A DNA stretch of 33,486 nt, taken from the NCBI GenBank assembly GCA_015492295.1, contig WGFI01000011.1, positions 1 through 33,486 of the forward strand, written 5' to 3'. Below, in pieces: positions 8,356-16,831 of the stretch (position 1 is the first letter of the stretch; each line of letters begins with the position of its first letter). The notes under the pieces are model-generated. The model had not been told where the DNA came from and did not search any database. It was given only the letters and a program-made list of their open reading frames with translations. The translations under genes were made by a program, and so were the position numbers. This DNA is from Caldifarciminota bacterium. Lineage in GTDB: Bacteria; Hydrothermota; Hydrothermia; LBFQ01.

Positions 8356-8781
8356 ATGCTTTTGATAATGATAGAGATTTATGGTGGAATCCCTTATGAG
8401 AAGGATGCAAAGGTAATGATAAAGGCATATCAAAAGTTTTGGTCAGCTTATCATAAAGACAGGTCTCATAGAGGTGCTACGCTTATAAAGGATATGGAAA
8501 GACTTCACACGAGCAGGGGGTGGAGTTGTCCCATACCGAAGGCGGACATAGGGGTGTTCAATGAGAGAGGGGAGAAGGAGGAATATGAAGGATGGAGAAC
8601 GGCAAAATTCGTATTGAGGAGGCAGAACGAGTGGAATGAGAATGCTGTTTATATACCAAGCATAGCGGGTCCTATAACAAGCTTCCATCCCATTTATGGT
8701 TTAAGATTTTCAATAGGACCTGATATTGGCTCCACAGATTCTTGCGCGACCTTTGAGGTAGGGCCGATTTACTTAAGGTGA
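8356..8781 (+). CDS. hypothetical protein, 141 aa
   Basis: I do not recognise this protein. It is soluble-looking, without a membrane helix, and rich in charged and aromatic residues (DRSHRGATLIKDMERLHTSRGW; GWRTAKFVLRRQNEWNENAVY), ending SFHPIYGLRFSIGPDIGSTD... with two Cys in all (WSC, DSCATF). Start options are ATG 8356 or ATG 8368 (MIEIYGGIPYE). A TATATT box at 8344-8349 precedes them by 6 or 18 bases. It is divergent from nuoF and is the first gene of the plus-strand set leading to the sodium symporter. Function unknown. Confidence 0.6.
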   Translation: MLLIMIEIYGGIPYEKDAKVMIKAYQKFWSAYHKDRSHRGATLIKDMERLHTSRGWSCPIPKADIGVFNERGEKEEYEGWRTAKFVLRRQNEWNENAVYIPSIAGPITSFHPIYGLRFSIGPDIGSTDSCATFEVGPIYLR

Positions 8782-8784
8782 GGT

Positions 8785-8853
8785 ATGATCTGGATAACAC
8801 TTTCGGATGCGCTGTTTTTAACTTTAAATGCTTATTCAGAATATGAACTTTGA
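8785..8853 (+). CDS. possible 22-aa hydrophobic peptide before symporter
   Basis: A short ORF begins four bases after the previous stop, behind GTGAGGT. It encodes MIWITLSDALFLTLNAYSEYEL and stops inside the symporter's N-terminal codons. The peptide is hydrophobic enough to sit in a membrane, and several symporters of this superfamily have small membrane partners, but this one is much shorter. It may equally be a translational relay that lets ribosomes reach the symporter start, or chance. Confidence 0.2.
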   Translation: MIWITLSDALFLTLNAYSEYEL

Positions 8854-10279
8854 TACGAAGACTTTTTATTTGTTGTTCGGTTTGCTTATATATCTTATCG
8901 TTATGTTAGCGATAGGCGTTTTTACCCAAAGGTATATGAAATCCCTCGGCGACTTCCTCCTGGGTGGAAGAAGACTCGGCCCCACTGTCATAGCCTTTTC
9001 GGAGAGGGCATCGGGGGAAAGCGCGTGGTTCATATTGGGTCTTCCAGGCTTCGCCTATGCCACTGGAATGTCCGTATATTGGACGGTTATAGGAGTGGGA
9101 ATCGGCGTATTTCTGAGCTGGGTTCTCGTGGCGGCGAGGTTAAGGGAAAAAACGGGAAAATACGATTCCTTAACGATACCGGATTACTTGGAAAGTCGTT
9201 TTTCCGATAGAAGCAAACTCATAAGAGGGGTTTCAACGGTGATAATCCTGCTTTTTTACATTATATATCTCGGTGCCCAATTCATAGGAGCGGGAAAGAT
9301 ACTTAATACGACATTCGGTATAAATGAATATCTCGGTATGTTCTTAGGGGCGAGTATCGTCGTAATATATACGATAATGGGAGGATTTGCGGCCGTGGCC
9401 CTAACGGATTTGATTCAGGGGGTAATAATGTTGATAACGGCGATTGTCCTGCCCATATTAGGCCTGATTTACATCGGTGGATTTGATGGTCTGATACATA
9501 AGATCGGAGACACGAGCTTCCTAAGTATAACGGGGGGAAGGTGGGATAGGGATATCCTAATCGGGACGGTTATTGGTGGTTTGGCGGTGGGACTCGGATA
9601 TTTTGGACAGCCCCATCTTTTAACGAGATATATGGCCATAAATTCGGTAAGAAATGTCAAAAGAGGTGTGTTGATAGCGGTTATGTGGATATTGCTGGCT
9701 TATTGGAGTGCGGCGTTCATAGGAATCGTAGGTAAAGCGATGTATCCGAATCTCTCGGATCCTGAGAAGCTAATGCCCCTGATGGCCACAGCATTGTTTC
9801 CCTCTGTAATAGCGGGTATAGTGATATCCGGGGCAATTGCAGCCATGATGTCCACCGCCGATTCTCAGCTTCTGGTGGTTTCTTCGGCCGTAGTTGAAGA
9901 CATATATCGTAAGATGCTCGGTAGGGAAACCACACCAGAGAGGTTCGTCTTTATATCAAGGGTTATAACCTTCTTCGTGGCCTTGATAGCCTTTCTTTTG
10001 GCCATGTTTGCAAAGCAAATCATATACTGGTTGGTTTTGTACGCTTGGTCAGGTTTAGGTGCGAGCTTTGGACCCGTAATCTTACTCTCTCTTTACTCAA
10101 AACGAATAAACAAGTGGGGTGCATTAGCGGGCTTGATACTGGGTACATTGACAACCATAATATGGTACAACATACCCATATTGAAGGGTATGGTATATGA
10201 AATGGTTCCGGCTTTTATAATCAGCATGATAGGCACCTATGTGGTCAGCATAATGACGAATACCAGAGTGTTTCAATGA
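8828..10279 (+). CDS. sodium:solute symporter (SSS family, PutP-like)
   Basis: An integral membrane transporter that couples Na+ entry to uptake of an amino acid or other organic solute. The 483-aa protein has about 13 hydrophobic segments. PutP-like landmarks are SERASGESAWFILGLPG in the early helices, GQPHLLTRYMA mid-protein, and GAIAAMMSTADSQLLV, whose Ser-Thr corresponds to the Na2 site of the family. The similarity is closest to proline permeases, but the substrate cannot be read from the sequence. ATG 8828 and ATG 8843 are both possible starts, and no -10 box at the usual distance is seen, so it is probably translated from an upstream transcript. Its stop codon lies in the next gene's promoter. 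Confidence 0.9.
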   Translation: MLIQNMNFDTKTFYLLFGLLIYLIVMLAIGVFTQRYMKSLGDFLLGGRRLGPTVIAFSERASGESAWFILGLPGFAYATGMSVYWTVIGVGIGVFLSWVLVAARLREKTGKYDSLTIPDYLESRFSDRSKLIRGVSTVIILLFYIIYLGAQFIGAGKILNTTFGINEYLGMFLGASIVVIYTIMGGFAAVALTDLIQGVIMLITAIVLPILGLIYIGGFDGLIHKIGDTSFLSITGGRWDRDILIGTVIGGLAVGLGYFGQPHLLTRYMAINSVRNVKRGVLIAVMWILLAYWSAAFIGIVGKAMYPNLSDPEKLMPLMATALFPSVIAGIVISGAIAAMMSTADSQLLVVSSAVVEDIYRKMLGRETTPERFVFISRVITFFVALIAFLLAMFAKQIIYWLVLYAWSGLGASFGPVILLSLYSKRINKWGALAGLILGTLTTIIWYNIPILKGMVYEMVPAFIISMIGTYVVSIMTNTRVFQ

Positions 10280-10285
10280 TATAAT
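10271..10285 (+). promoter_or_regulatory. promoter TTTCAA-N3-TATAAT of YfhO-type gene
   Basis: TTTCAA (10271-10276), the symporter's TGA stop as the three-base gap, and TATAAT (10280-10285), nine bases before ATG 10295. Confidence 0.7.
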
Positions 10286-10294
10286 GAACGACTT

Positions 10295-12406
10295 ATGAAA
10301 GTTCGGAAACTCGTCGTTTATTTATCAATTCCTACGCTTTGGATCGTGTTCTTTCTCCCTATACTCAAAGGTTCCACGATGTTTGATGATACCATTGAGC
10401 AGTTTTATCCCGCCTTCCACTTCTTGGTGCTTAATCTGAGAAAGTTCTCCCTACCTTTTTTCAACCATCATCAATTCGCGGGTTTTCCCTTTCTTAATGA
10501 GCCTCAATATTTCGCGCTGAATCCCTTTTTCATACTCCGCCATATAGTGGGTATCTTCAACGATTCCATACACATTTACAATCTGATGGTCGCGATAAAT
10601 TACCTCTTTGGATTTATATTCTCCTTCCTATATTTGAAAAGGAAGTTTGATGAGGGCGTGGCATTATTCGGAGCGATCATTTATACATTTTCAATGAACC
10701 ACATAACCACCATAGTCCATCCCCATGTTTTTGATCTAATTCCGTTGATTCCCTTGATATTCTATTTTCTTGAAACCTCACCGTTTATATCCGCCATATT
10801 CATGGGAATATCCTTCCACACGGGGCATCCTCAGAAACCTCTATATCTGCTTTTGAGTATAATAATCTACTACATACTCATATCCATCAAGGATAGGAAA
10901 AGATTCTTGGAGTTTGTGGCGTATATACTGATAGTCATTCCCTTCATGTTGGCGTACTACTTCCAAATCAAGGACCTTTTCGGATTCAGCGAGAGGGTGA
11001 GCTGGAACATAAAGTCCCTTCTTGAATCTTCCTATCATTTGGATAAATTCGTATCCTTTTTGATACCGAAGTTCTACGGAAGCATAGAGGAAGGAAGCGT
11101 ATATGTGGGAGGACCGTACCATTTTTATATGCAAATGAGCATATATTTCTCCGTAGCGGGAATCGTTATGGCGATATTTGCTATAATGAAGCATTGGAGG
11201 GATTTCTATGTTAAACTCTCTACGATAATTATACTCGTTATGATATTCATCGCGCTTGGTGATCAGAATCCCATTATAAATTTCGTTTATTCCACAGGGT
11301 TGGTTAAAGGTCTAAGGGATCCCGTCAGAGCATTACACATAACACCGATATTCGTATCCATCCTCGCATCCTACGGTTTAAGGTCCTTTATGGATACCAA
11401 GGATATAAAAAGCATATTTAAGATTCTGGGTATTCTGATATTCGTAGCGATATTCTATATGTTTTCCTTCAACAAACCGTATAACTTTGATAACTCGGGA
11501 GAGATTTTGAAGTTTTTCCTATTATCCCTTGCGGTCTATATCCTGTCGTTCGCTTTCACCAAGGGACTCTCGGGCGGAATTTTCATAACATCCATGATCG
11601 TTTTAACATTTTTGGATCTCTACTCCGCTGGAAATCCCTATCTACGCAGGAGGTTAGATGTTGAAAACTATTACAATCCTGAGTACATAAACGATATTAA
11701 ACCACCTCAACTCGGCTATTATCGTATAAACGCCAGATTCAACAAAGGTATAGCCCTTCCGAGAAACTCGGGTATGATGAACGGTTTGGAGCTGGTTGAT
11801 GGTTATGAGCCTTTAATATCAAGGTATTATATAGCATTTTACAGGTATATGATCAACAGGGAGGACGGCTTTGAGAACCTTCTTTCAATGGCTAATGTTA
11901 GATACTACATAGGCGATTATGGATTTAACGAGTTGAAAAATACCCTTCCACGCGCCTGTATATACTATGATGCAGAAGTTTTAAGGGATAGTTCAGAGTT
12001 TTTCAGGAATCTGAGGGATTACGATGTGCATAAATCGCTGTATGTGCAAAGTTCGCTCAGAAGAAATTATAATTCTCCGTCCCCTTGCAAACCTGTGAAG
12101 ATATTGAATTACGATTATAGGCATGTAAGATTCTCTTATGAAAGCGATAAACCTGGAATCTTATATATTTCCATACCCATTTATCCCCATTGGGAGGTGA
12201 AGGTCAATGGGAAAAAAGAAAAGATATTGCGAGCAAATTGGGCCTTTATGGCGGTGGAAATACCTCTGGGAAGGGGTACGGTTGAGGTGAGTTATAACGC
12301 GAGATCCATAATCATGACGGCATCTTTGTGGATCCTGGGTATCGTGTTGGGTTTGGTTATGAAATTCGGTTATCAACTCTATAATACTCGGCTATGGAGT
12401 CGCTAA
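10295..12406 (+). CDS. YfhO-family polytopic membrane protein (GT-C type)
   Basis: A 703-aa protein with about a dozen hydrophobic segments and a C-terminal soluble beta-rich part. An early FDDTIEQFYPAFHF motif with paired Asp, and later GLRDPVRALH, fit the YfhO/GT-C glycosyltransferase-like membrane proteins. The tail (PGILYISIPIYPHWEVKVNGK, then ANWAFMAVEIPLGRGTVEVSY) is the typical YfhO end domain. Such proteins use lipid-linked sugars to glycosylate envelope polymers, as proposed for Firmicutes YfhO. Donor and acceptor here are unknown. Its own leaderless-type promoter lies at the end of the symporter gene, and its last 13 bases overlap the start of the M20 peptidase gene. Confidence 0.8.
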   Translation: MKVRKLVVYLSIPTLWIVFFLPILKGSTMFDDTIEQFYPAFHFLVLNLRKFSLPFFNHHQFAGFPFLNEPQYFALNPFFILRHIVGIFNDSIHIYNLMVAINYLFGFIFSFLYLKRKFDEGVALFGAIIYTFSMNHITTIVHPHVFDLIPLIPLIFYFLETSPFISAIFMGISFHTGHPQKPLYLLLSIIIYYILISIKDRKRFLEFVAYILIVIPFMLAYYFQIKDLFGFSERVSWNIKSLLESSYHLDKFVSFLIPKFYGSIEEGSVYVGGPYHFYMQMSIYFSVAGIVMAIFAIMKHWRDFYVKLSTIIILVMIFIALGDQNPIINFVYSTGLVKGLRDPVRALHITPIFVSILASYGLRSFMDTKDIKSIFKILGILIFVAIFYMFSFNKPYNFDNSGEILKFFLLSLAVYILSFAFTKGLSGGIFITSMIVLTFLDLYSAGNPYLRRRLDVENYYNPEYINDIKPPQLGYYRINARFNKGIALPRNSGMMNGLELVDGYEPLISRYYIAFYRYMINREDGFENLLSMANVRYYIGDYGFNELKNTLPRACIYYDAEVLRDSSEFFRNLRDYDVHKSLYVQSSLRRNYNSPSPCKPVKILNYDYRHVRFSYESDKPGILYISIPIYPHWEVKVNGKKEKILRANWAFMAVEIPLGRGTVEVSYNARSIIMTASLWILGIVLGLVMKFGYQLYNTRLWSR
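12371..12385 (+). promoter_or_regulatory. promoter TATCAA-N3-TATAAT of M20 peptidase gene
   Basis: TATCAA (12371-12376), CTC and TATAAT (12380-12385), eight bases before ATG 12394, entirely inside the coding end of the YfhO-type gene (QLYNTR). Confidence 0.65.
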
Positions 12407-13482
12407 AACAGCTTTTGAAGAATCTCATTCAGTTTAGAACCACATACGAAAATCCTGAGCAGCTATTGGCTATCGTGGATTATGTTGAGAAGTTTCTGGA
12501 TTCTCCGAACTTGTACATAGAAAGATTTATAAGGAATGGAAAACCCTCTTTGGCGGTCTGTCTAAACAAAAACAGAAACAGGCACTTCAAAATCATATTC
12601 GCTGGACATCTTGATGTGGTACCCGCAAAGGATGAGCAGTTTATAGCGAAGGAGGAGGGAAACCGAATATACGGGAGAGGGGCGCTTGATATGAAAGGGC
12701 CGAGCGCGGTGATGATAAAACTCTTTAAAGATTTGGCGGATAAAGGCGTAAAGAAAGATATATGCCTTATGCTAACGACGGATGAAGAGGTTGGCAGCTA
12801 CGATGGGGTAGGATATTTGGTTGAAGAAGAGGGATTTTCCGCTGATCTGGCTGTAATACCCGATTCGGGAGAAAACTTCACGGTTATAACGCATGAGAAA
12901 GGGGTATTGCATTTTTCCGTTGATTTTACTGGAAAACCCGCTCATGGCTCCATGCCTTGGCTCGGGGATAGCGCCATTGAAAAGGGATTGAGATTTTATG
13001 AGGATCTTAAAAGATTCTTACTTTACGATTCCGACGATCCCGAACACTGGCATAATACTGTTGTCTTGGGGGTTATGAAAGGGGGAAACAAGGTGAACCA
13101 GATACCTCCAAGCGCACATCTTGAATTTGATGTGAGATTCGTACCCCCATTCACGATTGACGAAATAAAATCGGCCGTATCCTATTTGGCTAAGAAGCAC
13201 GGTGGGAAAATAACCGTACTTTCAGAAGGCCACCCATTTTCAACCGATATAAATCACCCATTGGTTCAGAAGTTTATAAGCAAAGTCAAGCAAGTGGTGG
13301 GGGAAGTAAAATTCGGGAAGACTCATGGAGCAACGGACGGAAGGTTTTTCGCATCAAAGAATATACCGGTTATAATGATATATCCAGAGGGGGAAGACAT
13401 ACATGGGGACAACGAGTGGGTATCTTTTGATTCTCTCGTTAAACTCTACAATATATTCTATGAATTTGTTATTTCAATTTAA
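12394..13482 (+). CDS. M20-family metallopeptidase / deacylase
   Basis: A 362-aa dinuclear zinc hydrolase of the M20 group (ArgE/DapE/CPG2 relatives). Metal and catalytic motifs are in order: FAGHLDVVP (His, Asp), GRGALDMKGPSAV (bridging Asp), MLTTDEEVGSYDG (catalytic Glu and ligand Glu), and the late HGATDGRFF with GEDIHGDNEWV (His). A dimerisation insert begins around KGVLHFSVDFTGKPAHGSMP. Candidate activities are dipeptidase/aminoacylase or succinyl-diaminopimelate desuccinylase; residues alone do not decide. Being downstream of a Na+ symporter weakly favours a role in using imported peptides or acyl-amino acids. Its stop overlaps the stop of the convergent 114-aa gene. Confidence 0.88.
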   Translation: MESLKQLLKNLIQFRTTYENPEQLLAIVDYVEKFLDSPNLYIERFIRNGKPSLAVCLNKNRNRHFKIIFAGHLDVVPAKDEQFIAKEEGNRIYGRGALDMKGPSAVMIKLFKDLADKGVKKDICLMLTTDEEVGSYDGVGYLVEEEGFSADLAVIPDSGENFTVITHEKGVLHFSVDFTGKPAHGSMPWLGDSAIEKGLRFYEDLKRFLLYDSDDPEHWHNTVVLGVMKGGNKVNQIPPSAHLEFDVRFVPPFTIDEIKSAVSYLAKKHGGKITVLSEGHPFSTDINHPLVQKFISKVKQVVGEVKFGKTHGATDGRFFASKNIPVIMIYPEGEDIHGDNEWVSFDSLVKLYNIFYEFVISI

Positions 13483-13823
13483 CACTCACAGCTTCGCAAG
13501 GTCATAATATCAACATCTTTTGGTACCACACTTATATCGCAGTTTCTACAAACAACAATAATTCTGGCTATGATTTCAACCCCTTCCTCCGAAAACTTCT
13601 CAACATGCCTTTCAAGACTTTTCATATGCTCCTCCGTAACTTCGCACTCGGGTATGACCTCAACAACGGCCCTTTCAATATAGCCCTTTCTCCTCCTATC
13701 CACTATAAAATCCGGATTATCCTTCTCCTTGTCCAACTTTCTAATGACCCATCCATCGTCATAAGGGTATCTTTTCCTTAAATTCGCCTTCACATAAGGA
13801 TACATGTCTATCGCCCTACGCAT
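13479..13823 (-). CDS. hypothetical protein, 114 aa, nuclease-like pattern
   Basis: I do not recognise a named family. The protein begins MRRAIDMYPYVKANLRKRYP, followed by NPDFIVDRRRKGYIERAVVEVIPE. A buried Asp followed by an E-x-V/E-type strand resembles the core of PD-(D/E)xK nucleases, but the catalytic Lys is not clear, so this is only a suggestion. Two Cys pairs (CRNC and the final CEC) could bind a metal. It has one of the cleanest leaderless-type promoters in the window and its stop overlaps that of the convergent peptidase gene, so it is very likely a real single-gene unit. Confidence 0.65.
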   Translation of the reverse strand: MRRAIDMYPYVKANLRKRYPYDDGWVIRKLDKEKDNPDFIVDRRRKGYIERAVVEVIPECEVTEEHMKSLERHVEKFSEEGVEIIARIIVVCRNCDISVVPKDVDIMTLRSCEC

Positions 13824-13832
13824 AAAGCGGGA

Positions 13833-13847
13833 ATTATAAGGTTGAAA
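13833..13847 (-). promoter_or_regulatory. promoter TTTCAA-CCT-TATAAT of 114-aa gene
   Basis: On the minus strand TTTCAA (13847-13842), CCT, TATAAT (13838-13833), then nine bases to ATG 13823. Confidence 0.75.
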
Positions 13848-13876
13848 GGGTTTTTTACCTTACTTAAACTGAAACT

Positions 13877-15997
13877 TTAACGAACTAATATTTTATAGAT
13901 TATCCTACCAAGCTTCCACCTTATAACGGCGAATAGAACACCCTTACTCTTAATCTTATAACTAACTGAACCTATGACATTTTTGAATTTCTTCTTCTCT
14001 TTCAATCTCCCATCGGGTGAAAAGATCTCAATGAGTAAATCGCTCCTTATAGGGACTATGATATTTATGTACGAATTCACCACTTTGATATTCATGTTCT
14101 CCTTTATTTCCTCCTCGGATACATCCACGACGCAGGTCAATGTGGTATCCCGTTTGAACATTATTCCGTCCGCTATGACCACCGATCCGTCCGGAGCATC
14201 ATCGTACAGTTTAACCAGGAATGTATCCGCGCATACACTTCCAAGATAGAACCAACCCGTATCCAAAGATGAGCTGTACTGATTTAAGTACAGGTTGGTA
14301 TCACCGTATATAGTGTTTAACCTATAATGTGCGGAGGAAGTTCTATTCGTACCTTTTCTAACCCATGCGAATACCTTCCATCCACCTGAGCAGGGCAAAC
14401 TCGCCGTCCATATAGCGGAATCGGGTGTTCCTCCCACATCGGCATACCTGTAATCTCCGTTGAAACCCGTATATGAACTCAAATACCAATTTCCGAAGGA
14501 ATACCAACCCGTATCTCCATCATCAACCACCACATCCGGGCAAGAAACGGAATCCCTGTATATCCATAAGGCCGCATCAAAGGCTATCTTTCTACCCGAT
14601 ACGGTTGAGGTATCTGCCAAGGTTAAGGCGTTCAAAGGGGAATAACCTGCATCAAAAGTGTATGTCCCGAGGCTTACCCACTGGTTTGAGTATAGGGACT
14701 GATCCACCCAAACATCGGTCGTACTCCCCTGATGATACACCCTATATCTAACATACGCATCGTAACCGGATGGGATATACACTTTGACCTCGTACCTTCC
14801 GCTCCTTGGAAGATTGGGCGTCCATCTCGCCCAATTCACGACGGAACCCGTCGTGGTATAGGTGTACCATACATGCTTGTAATTCCCCAAGGAATATACC
14901 GTTCCATAACCGTTCCCCGAATCGTACCACCAGTACTGATAAGGCCCTCCCCTCTTAAATCCCGCCGTTAGGTCATCAACCAAGGTATCCGATGGCTTTA
15001 ATCCCTCAACTAATGCCATATAATAAAGCCAATCCCAGTAAGGTCCGGGATCCGTATGAGTCGCCCCCGGAACCTCGGCATGTCCCATTATACCGTTTAT
15101 GGTATCGTGATTCAATGCGAAACCGAAAGTTGATATGGACATACGACTTATATATGCGGATTTTTTCATTACGGTATCCGTGTACCAACCGTTTTGACTA
15201 ACATATCCCTCATGCTCTATTCCTATGGATCTGGTGTTATAATACCAGTTTCCCGCATGCCATGCTATATCCTTATGACAAACCATCTGAGTGGCTTCAC
15301 CATCCGAGGATCTAAGGACATAATGGGCGCTCACATTTGACGATGGATTTTTGAACCACGATATGGCACCGTAATAGGATCCCTCGGTGGTATGAATTAC
15401 CACTTTGTGTATAGGATAGCTGCTTGGTCTTGAACTCGTCGTGAAGTTTGAGGTATCAGCCTGATCCCAAACCTCCACCAAAGGGTACTCCGGGCCTGGG
15501 GGACAGACGTTCAATACGATACTATCCCTATCCTCTCCCTCAAATCCCTGAATATTGTAAGGTTTTATCATAAGAACGGGATATTTGAGACCTTTCCTTA
15601 GAAGGTTTATCACATCCTTAGCGAAAACCTTTTCAGCACCTTTTGGACCGTACATTTCCAAAGCGCAGGATAATTTCCCCCCGCACATTTTGAGGTAATG
15701 CTTTAAGAGTAAGGCGCCCGCGAGTATATTCTTTTGGACATCGTAAATTATTTCATCCCTACTTATACCCGAAACCCTTTCCGCCTCATCAATGTTAAAT
15801 ATGCCCATTATCCCATATTGAGGTATCTCACCCTCCGAGGGTATGTGATGGTAGTATCTGGTTAAGGTATATGAAACGGCCATTAGGTAATCAACCGGAA
15901 TATCCGCCTCCTTGGAAGCATTTAAGAAATATCCTCGTAGGTTTTCAAGCCTTTCCATTTCACCGATCGGAGGAGCGGATAACAATGCTATAACCAT
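13877..15997 (-). CDS. secreted N-acetylmuramoyl-L-alanine amidase with golvesin-like domains and sorting tail
   Basis: A 706-aa surface peptidoglycan hydrolase. Residues about 20-135 resemble a lytic transglycosylase fold (YGIMGIFNIDEA; KNILAGALLLKHYL) but no catalytic Glu is evident. An Amidase_2/PGRP-type zinc amidase follows (about 195-335), with likely ligands His202 (VVIHTTEG), His306 (GHAEV) and His314 (ATHTDPGP). Two golvesin-like beta domains follow (about 345-480 and 485-610; VVDDGDTGWYSFGNW). The last about 80 residues form a sorting-type tail (LIEIFSPDGRL, SKGVLFAVIRWKL). The leaderless-type promoter fixes ATG 15997, leaving a very short hydrophobic N-terminus (MVIALLSAPP). Likely role: wall turnover or lysis of other cells, attached to or released from the surface. 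Confidence 0.85.
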   Translation of the reverse strand: MVIALLSAPPIGEMERLENLRGYFLNASKEADIPVDYLMAVSYTLTRYYHHIPSEGEIPQYGIMGIFNIDEAERVSGISRDEIIYDVQKNILAGALLLKHYLKMCGGKLSCALEMYGPKGAEKVFAKDVINLLRKGLKYPVLMIKPYNIQGFEGEDRDSIVLNVCPPGPEYPLVEVWDQADTSNFTTSSRPSSYPIHKVVIHTTEGSYYGAISWFKNPSSNVSAHYVLRSSDGEATQMVCHKDIAWHAGNWYYNTRSIGIEHEGYVSQNGWYTDTVMKKSAYISRMSISTFGFALNHDTINGIMGHAEVPGATHTDPGPYWDWLYYMALVEGLKPSDTLVDDLTAGFKRGGPYQYWWYDSGNGYGTVYSLGNYKHVWYTYTTTGSVVNWARWTPNLPRSGRYEVKVYIPSGYDAYVRYRVYHQGSTTDVWVDQSLYSNQWVSLGTYTFDAGYSPLNALTLADTSTVSGRKIAFDAALWIYRDSVSCPDVVVDDGDTGWYSFGNWYLSSYTGFNGDYRYADVGGTPDSAIWTASLPCSGGWKVFAWVRKGTNRTSSAHYRLNTIYGDTNLYLNQYSSSLDTGWFYLGSVCADTFLVKLYDDAPDGSVVIADGIMFKRDTTLTCVVDVSEEEIKENMNIKVVNSYINIIVPIRSDLLIEIFSPDGRLKEKKKFKNVIGSVSYKIKSKGVLFAVIRWKLGRIIYKILVR

Positions 15998-16004
15998 CCT
16001 GTAG

Positions 16005-16019
16005 ATTTTAAGGTTGAAA
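16005..16019 (-). promoter_or_regulatory. promoter TTTCAA-CCT-TAAAAT of amidase gene
   Basis: TTTCAA (16019-16014), CCT and TAAAAT (16010-16005) lie seven bases before ATG 15997 on the minus strand. Confidence 0.7.
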
Positions 16020-16024
16020 CCTTT

Positions 16025-16741
16025 TTACCTCCTCAACATTCTCTCCTCCGTATTCCTTATCGTTTTCTGCATGGGCTTGGGTGGGTTGAACTTCCTTTGG
16101 ATGTTATACCTTACATTCAGGTTTATATACATCCACTTAATGGCATTATATTTGTACGCGGAGTAATCATCCGCATTGACATTTATCGCGTACTTGTAGG
16201 TCTTAAAAGGATCCATAGCGGAGAGGGTAATATCAAAGTCTCTGATTCTCGTGCTAAAAGCGAGCTGAAAGAGGAGGGTGGGTTCAGATTTCCCCCATAC
16301 CATAACATACAGACCTTCATAATTGACCGCAAGCTGAAACATCGCGACGCTTAGAAGAAAACTAAGGTTGGCATTTATCCTGTAATAGTATGTTGAAACA
16401 TCCCTATAAGAATACCATCCATAAGAGGGATTCAACGACAAACTCATCAGATTACCCGGTGAGTAAGATATATAAAGCGACAGTCCAGCATGCCTACCAT
16501 CTCCCGCGTTGATATATCTCTTCAATGATACGGTATATGTTAAAACCCCTTCCTCAATGTCAAAAACATTTCGCACGATTGAGAGGAAGGTCTCAGGGAT
16601 GATATTAAAGTTTCCGAGATAATGGTTGAGGCCAAACTCAAATTTATAGGAGTATTCAGGAAGGACCTCAGGATTTCCCTGCTCAATTTCATCTATGGTT
16701 TGGGGATAGTACAAGGGTAATATTGAATAGATGACGAGTCC
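16025..16741 (-). pseudogene. C-terminal fragment of TonB-dependent/OMP barrel receptor, cut at CRISPR-like repeat
   Basis: The fragment encodes the last about 230 residues of an outer-membrane beta-barrel receptor. LYYPQTIDEIEQGNPEVLPEYS is the family's usual 'P-x-I-x-E...GNP-x-L-x-PE-x-S' segment, followed by regular amphipathic strands to the end. The track start (TTG 16714) is artificial: the frame stays open upstream to a stop inside the 32-bp repeat at 16737-16768. Plug domain and the first barrel strands are missing, and no promoter is seen, so this is a remnant truncated at the repeat, not a complete gene. Confidence 0.7.
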
Positions 16742-16768
16742 TTAATCTACCTTGTGGAATTTAAACAG
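16737..16768 (+). repeat. left copy of identical 32-bp inverted repeat
   Basis: The first CRISPR-like unit extended by four bases on the left (AGTC) and two on the right (AG) is identical to the reverse complement of 26900-26931. The pair bounds a 10.2-kb segment, and the genes just outside both ends are truncated. Confidence 0.85.
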
Positions 16769-16831
16769 GATAGGGATGGGCAGCCCGTTTTTTCGCCGTT
16801 TTGTTCTTAATCTACATTGTGGAATTTAAAC
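16737..16831 (+). CRISPR. two-repeat CRISPR-like remnant with one spacer
   Basis: Two copies of a 26-base unit beginning CTTAATCTAC and ending GTGGAATTTAAAC (16741-16766 and 16806-16831) differ at one base and are 65 bases apart, leaving a 39-base spacer. Size, spacing and the GGAATTTAAAC end resemble CRISPR repeats of thermophiles (types I/III). No cas gene is in the window. A third copy lies inverted at 26900-26931. Two units are few, so a non-CRISPR dispersed repeat is possible. Confidence 0.5.

Noticed and set aside
8269-8433. N-terminal extension of the NuoF-like ORF (MICLYHYLCILL...)
   Set aside because: The stretch has no resemblance to NuoF, and a TAAAAT box sits just before ATG 8268, which gives the normal family length.
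10841-11194. 117-aa minus-strand ORF
   Set aside because: It lies inside the YfhO-type gene on the other strand; no promoter or recognisable protein.
16714-16714. TTG 16714 as a true start of a 229-aa protein
   Set aside because: The reading frame continues upstream with receptor-like sequence into the repeat, so this is a fragment and not a complete short barrel.
16777-16797. GGGCAGCCC followed by T-run, possible terminator
   Set aside because: The stem would be only three base pairs with a three-base loop, and it lies within the CRISPR-like spacer.
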